Shown piece by piece: positions 47,805 to 60,059 of a DNA stretch of 64,000 bases. Each line of letters starts with the position of its first letter. Position 1 is the stretch's first letter. Origin of the DNA: Diphasiastrum complanatum (taxonomy: Eukaryota; Streptophyta; Lycopodiopsida; Lycopodiales; Lycopodiaceae); the NCBI GenBank assembly GCA_029204225.1, contig CM055092.1:38513800-38577799 (forward strand), in the 5' to 3' direction. The position numbers and the translations under genes were made by a program. The notes beneath the pieces are model-generated. The model searched no databases. It had not been told where the DNA came from and worked only from the letters and a program-made list of their open reading frames with translations.

Positions 47805-49796
47805 TGGTATTAGAGCTTACCTAAGCTTTTGATGCATCTATCATCCATAGTTTCAAAAATTTCATGAAAATCAAGATCTAGAGAGTGTTGATTTCATCTC
47901 CCATGCTATCTCAAGGATTTTTGGATCAAGAGGGTTCATTATCATATGGATTTGACCAAATCTGGTACTATATGGAATTCAGTGCTCAGACATGTGTGAA
48001 GGACAGCCAAATTCAGTTTGGTAGTTCTATTCCAAGTTAGATCCAAATTTGGTGCTAGATAGCTTGTTTGAAAGCTAGTTTTGTCTAGTTTTTGTAGCAA
48101 TTTGTTTCAATCCATTTGGTTGAGCCAATAAAAAGTTATAAGCTTTTGAAGAGGTTTAGGTAGGGCACCTAGACCTGTGTGGACACTTTTGGTTTGATCC
48201 ATATCTTGCTAGTTTGACCAAAAAATCCAAGAAGAGACTTGCCAATCCCATCTATTTGAGATCTAGTCAACTTTTTGACATAGCCACATTGTTTCATGCA
48301 TATTGAATGTATTTGAGTGATTTGTGGATTCTTTGTGTGTTTCACATGTGCCAAAGTGTAGGCTGATATTTCAAGGAATATTCTAGCCATCCTGCGAAAC
48401 ATCTTTAAAAATACAAGCAGGATAGAATTTAAACGCAAAACTTGCCCATCAAGTTTAGGCTTTTACTTTATCCGTAATGGCTTAAGTTATTCAGATCTAA
48501 GTTTAAATTGTCATGGGCACTACACATAGATATGTGATTTCAAGTTATGTAAAAGTTAGTCACAAAGGCCTATTGGGGTTTGTCCCATGGCACCAATGTG
48601 ATTCAAAGTTAATTTAGTCCCATAATGCCTTTTTGTAAGTGACCACCACTCCAAGTATATATAGGAGCGGAAGAGTCCATTTTCAACAAGAACCTCATTT
48701 GCAATACATGCCTATCTTTCTCTCTGAGTGTTCTCCCTTGTGTGGTTTCATGTACTGTGTTACTTCACATTGTATTGTATATTATTCATCTAGCAACAGG
48801 TTAAGTTAATCTAGGCCCTCCATTCTCTAGTAGGGAAAGCCTCAGAGGATGAGATTTAGTTTAGGGTTTTATCTTTTAGGTTAAGCCGTCATTTGTTAGA
48901 AACTAAGGAGAGAAAAGAGAGAAGAGTGGATCTTACCCATAATCAAAATACTCACCACCATGCTCATGACTGTCTTTCTTGCATCCATATCCAAACTAGT
49001 TGGAGAAGCCATAGTGTAGACTAGTTGGGAGACTGCCATAGTCATGCTAGTTGGAGCCATAGCCGGTGTGGATGCTGAAGATCCAACACAAAGATATTTT
49101 GACACAAACTTTGCCTATACTCCATCAATTGATGAGAGATTGATCTAGTTTGAGAGAGATTGCTAGAGCTAGTGAGATCCATCTCACATTTTGTTGCAAG
49201 ATCTTGCATATGAGTTGGTAGTACACCTTTCAAGGATCCTATAGTGAGAGAGAAGCAACACTTTATTGTCTAATTCACAAGGAGTCTTCACTATTACATG
49301 GCATCTATGGGTTCATTTCTATTGGAATCTAGTGAGAGACTATCTACCTCCAACTATTCTATTTGGAAGGTGAGAATGGAGTCAATCTTGATACTCCAAG
49401 ATGTGATGGATATTGTACTTGGGATTGAGGAGGAGCCTCAAGTCCTTCAAGAAGTACAAAAGTATAAGAAGAGAGCTAGGATGGCTCTCCATTATATCAA
49501 GATGAAAGTCTCTAATGAGATTTTGAGAGAGATTGGTGCCTGTAATCAAGAAGGATGACTCTTGGTATATTGATAGTGGAGCATCATCTCATATGTGTAG
49601 CTCCAAGAATTTATTCTCATCTATTATGCCTTATGAAGGAATCAAGAAGTCCATATATATTGCAAGTGATCAAGAGTGCAAAATTCAAGGATTAGAGACT
49701 ATTCCCTTGAAGCTTGCATCATCTAAAGTTCTATCTCTTCACAAGGTTCTTTTTGTTCCCAAGCTTACAAAGAATCTTTTAAGTGTTGGCCAATTA
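47805..49796 (+). mobile_element. Copia internal region 1, mostly deleted
   Basis: A leader homologous to 49914-50470 is followed by unrelated sequence at about 48480-49030, which has its own TATA-like CAAGTATATATAGG near 48652 and may be a solo LTR of another family. The gag start (49298) reads MASMGSFLLESSERLSTSNY for about 84 residues. The sequence then jumps at about 49535 straight to the protease (DDSWYIDSGASSHMC), so most of gag is deleted. Protease continues to LLSVGQL, where an LTR tail is joined. Confidence 0.8.
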
Positions 49797-49913
49797 CGCC
49801 ATAGAATTAAAGATAGATCTTGAATTTCAATCTAGTCTTGATCTTGGTGCATCTACACACCTTAGGAGATCACAAGCACATGTAGTGGGCACTCCACACG
49901 TGTGAAATCAACA
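49797..49913 (+). mobile_element. Copia LTR tail fused to protease sequence
   Basis: The last ~115 bp of the LTR, matching 54155-54271 closely, is followed by a primer-binding site TGGTATCAAAGC at 49914. It has no LTR start, because the protease sequence of region 1 runs straight into it. This marks a recombination or deletion junction between two copies. Confidence 0.85.
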
Positions 49914-50668
49914 TGGTATCAAAGCCTACCTAAGGTTACCATGAATTTTGATCCATTTGAGTGAAAACTTTTCATCAATCTTGAGCTAGAAATTGTCAAG
50001 ATTCATTTTCCTAGCTATCTTGTTCAATTTTGGATCAAAAGAGATCAATAGGGCATTGATTGGGTCTAACCTGGTACTGTACGGAATTAGGTGCTCAGAC
50101 ACATGTGAGGAACATTCAATTTTAGTTTGGGAGTTCTCTTTCATGTTTGATCCAAAAATCTTGCTAGATAGCTTGTTTTGAAGCTATTTTTGTCTAATTT
50201 CTGATGCAACAGTTTCATTCCATTTGGTTGAGCCAATCAAAAGTTATAAGCTTTTGAAGAGGGTTAGGTAGGGCACCTAGACCTGGGTGGACACATTTGG
50301 TTTGGTCAAGAGATTGCTTGTTTGATCCAAAATCACAGTTGAATGCTTACCAATATCATCTATATGTGATCTAGGCACTGTTTGAGACCTCAGCCATTTT
50401 GTTTTATGCAATATCATTGTATTTGAGTCAAATTTGCTTTCTTAGTGTATTTCACACGTGCTAAGAGTGTTTGATCCTAACTGTGCCCATACTCCATCAT
50501 TTGATGTGACATAGATCTAGTTTTGGAGAGATTGAGGTAGCTAGTGAGAATCATCTCATAGTTTGTTGCAAGATCTTGCATAGGAGATGGTAGCACACCA
50601 TTATTGGATCCTATAGTGAGAGAGAAGAAACATTTTTTGTTCATCACTTTTGTTTATCTCCACTTTAC
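49914..50668 (+). other. Copia leader, region 2
   Basis: Untranslated leader between primer-binding site and gag, homologous to the leader after 47805 (shared AAAAGTTATAAGCTTTTGAA and GGTAGGGCACCTAGACCTG). Confidence 0.7.
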
Positions 50669-52636
50669 ATGACTTCAATAAGTTCATACTTGTTGCAACC
50701 AAGTGAGAGATTGTCTACTTCCAACTATTCAATATGGAAGTTGAGGATGGTGTCCATTGTTGATACTCCAAGATGTGATGGACATTGTACTTGGGATTGA
50801 GGAGGAGACTCAAGTTCTTCAAGAAGTACAAAAGTACAAGAAGAGAGCTAGGATGACTCTCCATTATATCAAAATGAATGTCTCTAATGAGATTTTGAGA
50901 GAGATTGGTGATTGTTCTACATCCAAGGAAGCTTGGGATTGCATCTATGAGACTAAGAACACCTCTAGGCTCCTCACTCTTAGAAATAAAATCTTCCAAA
51001 GTAGTCAAAAGAGTGATGAGAGTGCATCTAATTATGTTTTGAGAGTCAAGGATATTCATAGGGAGCTTGCATGTATTGGTTACTCAATCAATCAAAGTGA
51101 GCTAGTCCAAGTCATTCTCAATGGCTTGAGAGATGAATATGACAACCTTGCCATTAAGGAGGAGCTACCAAGTTTGGAGGCCCTTCAAAGTGTGCTTATT
51201 TTTGAAGAATCAAGACAAGAGTACAGACTCTTGAGGATGGACAAGCTATCACTCAATCATGATGATGACAAAGTTCTATTTGCTAAGCACAAAGAGAGGA
51301 GTAAGAAGCAACACCATCACTTCTCTAATAACAAAGCTAAAGACCAAGATGGAGAGGAGCAGGATAACTCTCATGCTTCTACTTCAAATCTCAAGAAGAA
51401 GAAGATCAAGTGCTTTTATTGTGGCAAGAAAGGCCATTATGCACCAATTGCTTCAAGAAGAAGAATCAACTCAATCAAGCCAACATCACCAATGAGAAAG
51501 AAGACTATATTGCAAGTGATGGAGAAGGCTCTCTTATGGCATCAAGCTTCTCCTCTTCCACCTTCAACAAGGATGACTCATGGTATATTGATAGTGGAGC
51601 ATCTTCACATAAGTGTGGCTCCAAGCACTCTTTTTCATCTATTATGCCTTATGATAGAGTCAAGAAGACCATATACATTGCAAGTAAGCATGAGTGCAAT
51701 ATTGAAGGAGTAGGTATTATTCCCTTGAAGCTTGCATCTTCCAAAGATCTCTTTCTCAACAATGTTCTTTTTGTCCCAAAGCTTACAAAAAACATCTTAA
51801 GTGTTGGCCAACTTCTTGAGAGTGGCTTTGATGTCAATTTCAATATTGACAATTGTGTGATCAAGGAAGATGGTGAGATCCTTGCACATGGATCAAGATT
51901 TGAAGGCATCTACAAATTGGATCCAAGTGAGAGTGCAAACTCTCTTGATGTCTCTTATATGTCCAATCTTTCAAAGGAGGATGATCACACAAGATGCACA
52001 TATCTTCTCTCTTCAAGTATTATGGTGTATGATTATTCCCTATTATTCAAAGCATATGTTGAGAAGCAATTCTCATTGAAGATCAAAGCTTTCAGGAGTA
52101 TTGGAGCTCTTGAAGGAATAGCACCATAAGAATTTATATTCAAGATGAAGCCCAAGGTTGATCACCTTACTGAACTTGGTAGTGTTTGCTTTGCTCATAT
52201 TCCCTTGGAAACAAGGAGGAATAATGGTCCAAGCTCATGGATCATGATTGGATACTCATCCATCAAGGAGGCCTTTAGTGTCTTTACACTCTCTATTTCA
52301 AAAGTGATTGTGAATAGAGATGTCATATTGCATGAAGATTTAATCTTGGAAGTGGCCGAGATCAAGGCTTCTCAAGAGGCTTCACAAGTTATCTCTTTTG
52401 AAGGTATTCAAGTTATGATGGGGCCAAGGTGTGAGGAGGAGTCTCTTCTTCATATGATTTCAGGAGGATCTTCAAGATGCATGGCCGAGTCTTTATGGCT
52501 CACCTTACATGGCAAAGAGGGGCATCTTTCATGTTGTATCTACAACACATTCATATATGCTTCTCTTCCTTTGCTTGATATGCTATTTGCTTCATTGAAT
52601 TTTTTGGATCTCAAAGTTCAAGAAAAGCTATACTAG
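50669..52636 (+). pseudogene. Copia gag-protease with integrase deleted, region 2
   Basis: The gag start at 50669 (TSISSYLLQPSERLSTSNYS) shifts frame near 50757 and then stays open for 318 residues through the gag core (VQVILNGLRDEYDNLAIKEE) to the zinc knuckle CFYCGKKGHYA. There the frame breaks and the reading moves to protease (DDSWYIDSGASSHKC, FVPKLTKNILSVGQL). After KAYVEKQFSLKIKAF, the beginning of integrase, the sequence jumps to KPKVDHLTELGSVCFAHIPL, which lies past the integrase core. Integrase is thus deleted. Confidence 0.85.
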
Positions 52637-53338
52637 TTTTGTATATTGCTTATGGTATGGACATGTTTCTTGTCATTATTGACTTAGATATGTTTCCAAT
52701 ACTTTTTGAAAGCAAGATATTGTATTGTCAAAAGTATGCTCTTGGTTCTAGTAAGAACAAGATTGAGCTTGTTACTCATCAAGATTCATGTTTTCACATG
52801 TTTTGAGGCAAATTGTAAACTCCTCTTGAGATTAAGTGAAGAATCCAAAGTGGACACTTACATCTTTGAGAGAGTAATTAGCCTAAAAGATATCAAGGTT
52901 GTATTTGATATCAAGATTAGATCCATCATGGATATAGTTCATTGTATGTGGACTAGTCAAGCTAGAAAGCATAATCTTGATGATCATCATTTTTTCACAT
53001 CTTATGATCTTGATCTCCATGATCCTTATGAGGCTTGGAAGCCTCAGATTTCTCTATTTATGGTGCAGCCATCATGTAAGTGGTACTTTCAAAGCAAAGA
53101 TCATCATCAATCATGGAGGAAGCCCATGATCATCATGGCATATTGGTGGAGCACTCTTCAAAGGCATTGGCAAGAGATCTCTACCAAAGAGATCTTATCA
53201 TGGATATGGTGAGAGTGCTGCTATGATGGATCCCTTGGCTAATCTTCACTTCTTATGCATACCAAAGGATCCAGTCAAAAAGATTTACAAAATTCTCAAG
53301 TGATCTAGTACCTTTCCAAGCTATTTTTTGAGGAGGAG
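52637..53338 (+). other. Unrecognised 3' internal sequence of copia derivative
   Basis: Where RT and RNase H should lie there is only about 0.7 kb. It has a weak 168-residue frame (52706-53212) rich in His, Trp and Asp and no YVDD or other pol motif. It ends in a GAGGAGGAG polypurine tract directly before the 3' LTR. This could be rearranged or captured sequence in a non-autonomous element. Confidence 0.55.
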
Positions 53339-54271
53339 TGTGAGAAATTGGCAAAAATCTAGCTTGGTATTTTTATGATAGAAGTTTGTAAGAGGATGTT
53401 CCCACGTCTGGAAATAAAAAATGTTTGATATAGGGGTCTCATAGAATTTCATAGTCAAACATCTAGGTGCAGGATGTTGATAGGGTCAAATTGGCATAGA
53501 TGGCAAATTATCCATTTCCACTTGTAATGCCACTATTGAGCCAAAATAGAGTAGGAGGCCAAACTCGTGCCAATTAAAGTGTAGACAAGTGTAATGCTTT
53601 TTTTTTTATGAAGTTTAAGAGGTCCAATAGGATTTAGAGGTGGAACCATGAGTGGTCCAATAGAATTTGAGATATGCTTGAAAATGGTCCAATAGAATTT
53701 AGAGGTGAATGGATCAATGGTCCAATAGGATTAAGAGGTGGCAAAGTTGTGATCCAATCATGATTGGGCATTGTGGTAGCTCATGGATCTATTAGTATCA
53801 TTGTACTTCTCATTTGGATTTAATTGATTTTGGAGATTGAGTGGATTTCTAGCTTTCTCTCTCTACCCGAGAGCTATCATTGATTTTATTTCTCTACCCA
53901 AAGAGAGCAGCTTGTTTTTACTTAGGTTATTTTTGGAACACTTCCCACACATGTGAGTGAGAGTTGGAAGTGATTGAATTCATGTAGTAGTGTGTTATTG
54001 GATTTCTAACTTTCTCTCTCTACTCGAGAGCTATCATTGATTTTATTTCTCTACCCAAGGAGAGCAGCTTGTTTTTACTTAGATTATTTTTGGAACACTT
54101 CCCACACATGTGAGTGAGAGTTCGAAGTGATTGAATGCATGTAGTAGTGTGTTTTTGCCATAGAATCAAAGATAGATCTGAATCTCAATCTAGTCTTGAT
54201 CTTGGTGCATCTACACACCTTAGGAGATCACAAACACATGTAGTGGGCACTCCACATGTGTGAAATCAACA
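53339..54271 (+). mobile_element. Copia 3' LTR with internal tandem duplication
   Basis: Starts TGTGAGAAATTGGC and ends GTGAAATCAACA. At 933 bp it is longer than the 5' LTR because a ~155-bp block (TTTCTCTCTCTAC.CGAGAG to ATGTAGTAGTGTGTT) is present twice, at about 53845-53995 and 53998-54156. Upstream, GGTCCAATAG(G/A)ATT is repeated four times at 53629-53740. Confidence 0.85.
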
Positions 54272-54350
54272 AAGAAGCCTAAGGTTGAACACCTTAGAGT
54301 CCTTGGAAGATCTTGCTTTGCACATATTCCCTTGGAAACAAGGAGGAAGG
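54272..54350 (+). pseudogene. Copia post-integrase scrap outside the LTR
   Basis: KKPKVEHLRVLGRSCFAHIP, the same domain piece as at 52145-52210, directly abuts the end of the 3' LTR. The LTR either inserted into another copia copy or was joined to one by recombination. Confidence 0.7.
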
Positions 54351-54535
54351 ATGACCATTGATTTAATGGATGGTGGAGATTTAGGGCTTAACCCTACTTT
54401 TAAAAACCTCCAAATTTGGACTCGTACAACTATAAATAGTTGAATACTCTACCATATTAGTAATTGATGTGCATACCTCATTTTGGTGTGAATGTTAGAG
54501 GAGGGAGATTGATTTCTACATCGTGTGTAGAAAAC

Positions 54536-56583
54536 ATGGCCTCAAGCAACAATGACTCTATAGTAGTAATCTGGAAGGTTCGCAGCCCCATCAGCATTGA
54601 TTCGATCAAAGCAATGGCTGAAATCTGTAGGATGGGGGGCTTGCTCAAGGTAAATCTGTCATTCATATTGACAGAAATATGCAATGAGTTTGTGGCCAGG
54701 ATTCAGCAGGTCACAGACAACGACATCAGAGTCAAGGTGAGGGATGCAGAGCTACTGATTACATAGGACGTTTATGTAGATGTCTTGAGATTACCAAAGG
54801 ATGGAACAACAACATCACTATCTCGAGAAGATTTGGATGAGACGACTCTTTTCAAGGGAAGCTTCTTCACAATGACAAATGGGTACAAAATTTTCATGTA
54901 ATTTATGTAGGAGAGGAATCTTTTTCTGCAAGATCAAATAAACAGGGTGGAGCAGCTGGAGGAGGAATAGAAGAAGTTTATATAAGAAAACAACCAACTC
55001 CAATCTAAATATGACACCCTATTGTCTATTCACAAGAAGGCTGAAACTAAGGCCAAATTGGATTTTTTGAAGATGAAAGTCGAGCTTGATAAGGCTTTCG
55101 ACAAACACAAAGAATTTGAAGCAGATATAAATAAGCTCACCACATTCTGACCTTTTACATAGTTGTTGTGATTCAACAAGTACCATCAGAGTGAATGTAA
55201 ATAAGTGGAATAATGTACATGAGTCCCTGCATGAAGCATTCCGCAAGGAATTGCTCGACCCGTTATATAAAGAGAAGGACAAAATATGAGCTGCTCGATC
55301 TTAAAGAGAACATGTCTAAATCGACAGCCATATCTTGTCTGGGTCCGCGACTGCACATATAGAATACATCCAGGCACATAAGAATATTGAAAGCTTAATG
55401 AAAGATGTTATGTGGCTGAAAAAAGAAGAAGTCGACACCGGCTCTACTCCAACAAATGTAAATAAAGATTGCAGATGAGTTGAGAGACATGTCGAATATG
55501 TAAACGCTATCGTCAAAAATGATAGATCGTCAAGGGAGCTGGAGGCACTGAAGCTAGAAATGAAAGATGCTATTTATGCCAAGGAAGTTGCAGCTACCCA
55601 AGAAGAACTAGACAAAGCACCTAAGGTGAAGTGGACTAGAAGCTTGAAATCGAAGCAGCCTGATAAGGTATATGCAAGACAATTCAAATTTTTTATTAAA
55701 AAAGTTCGACCCTGGTTACCACTGCAACTTAACGTTGAATTGCAATGGCGTGTGGATTATGCTGTGATGTCAAGCTTAATGGGCTACAGTTGGGCTGACT
55801 GAAGAACTCCTTGGAAAAAGGAGGATTTTTTAATTCTTTCGAATAAGCTCAACATGAATCCAGAGGACATCTCAGCTAGGCAATACTCAAAGGAAATTTT
55901 TTTCATAAATCCATTTGGAAGTTGTGAACTGTAGATAGGCTGTACATTATTATATCCATTAGAATAAATTTAAATAAAGGAACTAGATTTCTATGATTAC
56001 TCTGAAGGACAAAAAGACAATTGGAGGTAGTGAAGCCAGTTCGACTTACTCCAACCGACAGAAGTTCCAAATTTTGTATAGTTTAAGAAGAGGAACTTGC
56101 TCCAGGGCATTGATCTCACATATCCAGACTTATGGAGCTTGTATATAGATTGGAAAACAAATTACCATACTCATTTTGAAAATATTGCCTGTAATATTAA
56201 AGTGAGGAAGCTGCACAAAGAACATAACAAATTTATGACCTATTCTTTGGGAGGCATGGGCAACTTCATTGCTAAGGTGCTCGACGCTATGCAAAGTTTC
56301 TACTTGGAAGGATCCTTTGTGCGAATCGATGCTCCAGCTGTCGAAGGACACCATTCCCAGAAGAGTTAAAGATGAATTTTTGGATGACATCGTTCAATCA
56401 TTATACGATGGAACATACTTGCAAGTAAAGCTGGCACCTTATGAAAACCGAGTAATATGGCAATATTCAGAAGCCAAAGAGCTCAAAATAGTTCGACCTC
56501 GATGCCTTATTATCTGCAAGGTTGCAGAGTTTAGCAGAGTAAAAGACATTTTCTTGTACATATATTTGATTTTATTCAAGTGA
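54536..56583 (+). pseudogene. Unrecognised coiled-coil-rich retroelement ORF
   Basis: The ORF starts MASSNNDSIVVIWKVRSPIS at 54536. It continues past a stop at 54764 into DVYVDVLRLPKDG, a pattern like the N-terminal domain of putative plant transposon proteins. Then come long heptad-like stretches (INRVEQLEEE, NNQLQSKYDTLLSIHKKAE, FDKHKEFEADINKL) and a second helical part at 55530-55660. Open blocks at 55560-55802 (PWLPLQLNVELQWRVDYAVM) and 56097-56369 (DLWSLYIDWKTNYHTHFENI) follow in changing frames. No pol domain. Stops and shifts every few hundred bases make it a decayed copy. Family unknown to me; the context (next feature) says LTR element. Confidence 0.5.
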
Positions 56584-56685
56584 AGAAATATCTTTCTTAT
56601 ATGTTCGAGATCATGTATGGAATGCTATGTATGAAGAAATATCTATGATGTTTGTGAGGTCGCTACGCATTTGAGGGGGGGAATA

Positions 56686-57427
56686 TGTGATTCCCTAGTA
56701 AAGTCATAAGGATAAATAAAGACATATATTTGACTTTACCTAACTGAATTCAAATATAGAAAGAAGACTAAGAAACCAAGATATTAAAAAATATTTGTCA
56801 AAGGCCTTACGTTGAAGAAATATACTTTAAAAGAAGAACAAATGAAGTGGCACTGACCTAATAAATGGACAAGACCAAATCAAGAATATTCTATAATTCA
56901 GTCGGTGCATTCGTGAATCATTCTACGGTTGCAACTATACATGTGTCACCACCTAATTAGTTCAAAATGACATGGCAGAGTGCCAACTCATTAATAATGC
57001 ATATGTCAACATCTCATTAGTTTAGAATGGATAAGCTTAAACTACATAGAATGTCACACCTTCAAGTTAAAGGGGTGTGCCGAGTTCCTATATGTATCTC
57101 ATTTTCATTATAATTGAGGATCGAGAGTTTGCGTCTTCCTTGTTCTATCATTGAGAGTGTATGTAACTCTAAGCTTTCAGTGTTCTGTCGTACACAGTAG
57201 AGGAATCAGGTGGATTGATTTTTTGATCCCTTGTTCAGTTCTTATTGTCGTATAAGATTCGATTGCTAAAGAACTAAACATGTTGATCAAATATCTATTG
57301 ATAACCAAGATACTACTATTCATACTTAGAAACTTTGTAAACTATAGAGGATCAAAATCCATTTTGACCCTAAGAATCAAAGTCTATCGCAATTCTTGGC
57401 TTGGATCAGTGGACCAAATTGACTCAC
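56686..57427 (+). mobile_element. LTR-like sequence after polypurine tract
   Basis: TTTGAGGGGGGG (56670-56681) precedes TGTGATTCCCTAG, the expected start of a 3' LTR. Terminal TG..CA with TGTGA/TCACA inverted ends would place the right edge at 57427, which is tentative. A TATA-like stretch lies near 57090. Confidence 0.45.
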
Positions 57428-57429
57428 AA

Positions 57430-59975
57430 ATATATTTCGATTCCTAGGGTTGAAATTCAACCTGCTGACGATTTTGATTTTGACCCAGTTCTATTTCAAA
57501 CCAATGTCTATTTTAACCCATGTATCTATCTTGACCTTGGTGTTTGTTTGCGACCATGACCTTGGTGTCTATTTGTGACCGTGGTTGTGATCTCATTTCA
57601 ATCCGAGGATGATGTTGACAATTATCTATTATGTACATAAGCGATTAATCTGCAAAGTGATGGTTACCACTATAGGGTGGATTAGACAGTAGTAGTTAAA
57701 CATTTTTTATAGTTTATTAGTACTTACAAGTAGTAGACCATTCATCTAAAGAAAAGACAAGCGCACATCCATTTTTAAGGGGCATTTGTAAGGCTAATGC
57801 AAGGCAGATCACAATAGATCACTCTGTGTACTATAATCTTTATCAAGATCATTTTTGCTTAATATGAAATACTCATTTCTTGTCTCATCCCATTGATTGT
57901 ATTCTCATTTTTGTTGTTTATGCAAATTTATTACTTATATAACAAAAAAAATGTCATGTATTCAAATCTAACATATTAGCGTTTAAAAGGGGTGCCAACT
58001 TCTCATATCCACTCCATGTGAATATCACATGGTTATTAGATATTGAAAGTTTCAAGTGCACTTTAAACAAATCTAACATTTACTTTGACCTTGTTATGGC
58101 ACAAGGTTTAAGCATAAATGTCAGTCAACAAACATCAAATGAGATAGGGCCTTGTCACTTGCCACTTGTTTTTATGATGCCCTTCTCTGCACTGTGTGTG
58201 TGTGTGTGTGAATATAAAATAGTTGACTAGTTTACCATTGTAAAAAAAGAAGGTGGGAACTTACACCATAGACCAAAAAAAAACTGATAATGCACCAACA
58301 AGCCAACTAAAAACTTGCTCCATCATCCCTCAAAATCAAACTAGTCCTTAATAAAAAAAATACATAAAGATCAAATGCAATCATTATGATGTTGCTTGCT
58401 TCATTGATCATTCATTAGCTCCATCCAAAATCAACCTTGAGCTTGGGACTTCATTAGAAGCATCTCTGAGCATGGCATTAGCTAACTCTTAAAACATACA
58501 TCCCATAATGTATATGTTAATCCATGAAGTCAATTTTCCATAGAAAAATACTCTAAACCTAATTCGTAGTCCCCAATCTTCTTACATATGCTTCATCAAG
58601 AATCAATCCTCTTCCAAGGCTTGGCATGCTAATATAGCAATGAGTCTCCCTAGCTTGAGAACATTTCTTTCTCAAAAGTCTCATGGCATCGCAAAATCAA
58701 TCTAGTGTTGATCATAGCCTGAATTATCTTTGGGTCCATGAAAAATTTATTTGAAATAACACATATAATCATTTCAATTTTTTGCCTAGCATAGGGGAGA
58801 AGAGATGAGACTACTGAAACTATTGTAAAATTGAGATCACACCTTCCTTGAAAGGAGTACTATAACCAATACCAATTGGTATAAATGATAACACAAGAAT
58901 GTCTCAATTGCATGTTTACCATTATTCCTCTAGATGTGATTATGGAACATCTCAAACTCATGCAGGGCTTGACTTGGAAAAACTATGGAATACTTTTCTT
59001 CACACTTATTGTGTAACATCACCATCTTATATATACACTTTAGAATGCTCATCTCATGATTAGTTTATCTTCAATTTATTGTTGACTTGTCTTATGCTTA
59101 TTGTAGGAGGTACATGTTTATCATGATTGAACCCATACAACATGCAATTTAATAAGGATAACATAGACCTCAACCATGCCTAAGATTGGAATATTCAAAC
59201 AAAATGACAAGATGTGACTAAGGTACTAGCTATTCAACAAACTATATGATCTCATGTGCCATTGTAGGAAATATAATCACTATCTCTTGATAGGTTCGTG
59301 CTTTCATAAAAATATCTCCCCATGTGGAAAGCATGATAGATTTATTATGCACACATGAAGGTTACTTTATCCACTTTATTAATCTTATAGAAATATAGAG
59401 GTTTCAAGATATTTTCTTTAAGTTTTTACTTCATCAAATTTTAAAAACTACATGTATTAATTAATCATCATATTATCTGGTCAATAGTATATCATTTAGA
59501 TTTTTATGGCCACCATATTGCACATTTTAGGTTATAATGCATTCTAAACTTCTTGGTTACATCATTGCCTTGAATATTTTCACACTTATTCATGTAAAAG
59601 GTTGATCTAGAAATGCTTGGATGTGAAGAGTTTCACTCTTTAGATTTCAATGATTGCCAAACAAATAGGTATGTTAATGTAAATTTCAATAATCCATTTT
59701 AATATCTTTATAGCTTGTGGAATAAGGTAGAAGTTGTAATCTCCAATATGACACACACCATATCAAAGCTATACACATATTGAGTAAGTTACTTATTCCA
59801 ATAATCTATACATAACTCTTAATCAAATACGTTTCACGACATAGAAATTAGACCTTTGACTAAGCATATTCTTTCTTATAGTGTCATATTTCAACAATTT
59901 CCATGAGCAATACACTTCCTTTGAAATAAATGCATGATGTGTAGACAACCATGCGCACACATACATCCACATGCA
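57430..59975. other. No gene recognised
   Basis: AT-rich. A ~29-bp unit (GACCTTGGTGT.T.TTTG.GACC) is repeated twice near 57533-57585, and a short GT run lies at 58194-58210. The frame at 58018-58230 is not recognisable. No transposon motif was seen. Confidence 0.4.
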
Positions 59976-59980
59976 CACAG

Positions 59981-59990
59981 CGCGTGCGCG

Positions 59991-60047
<57 letters not shown>

Positions 60048-60057
60048 GCACGCACAC
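59981..60057. repeat. Compound (CG)n(CA)n microsatellite
   Basis: Alternating GCGCGC (59981-59999) runs into (CA)n to about 60043, then CGCACGCA-type repeats. Purely alternating purine-pyrimidine sequence of this kind is prone to Z-DNA. Confidence 0.95.
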
Positions 60058-60059
60058 AC

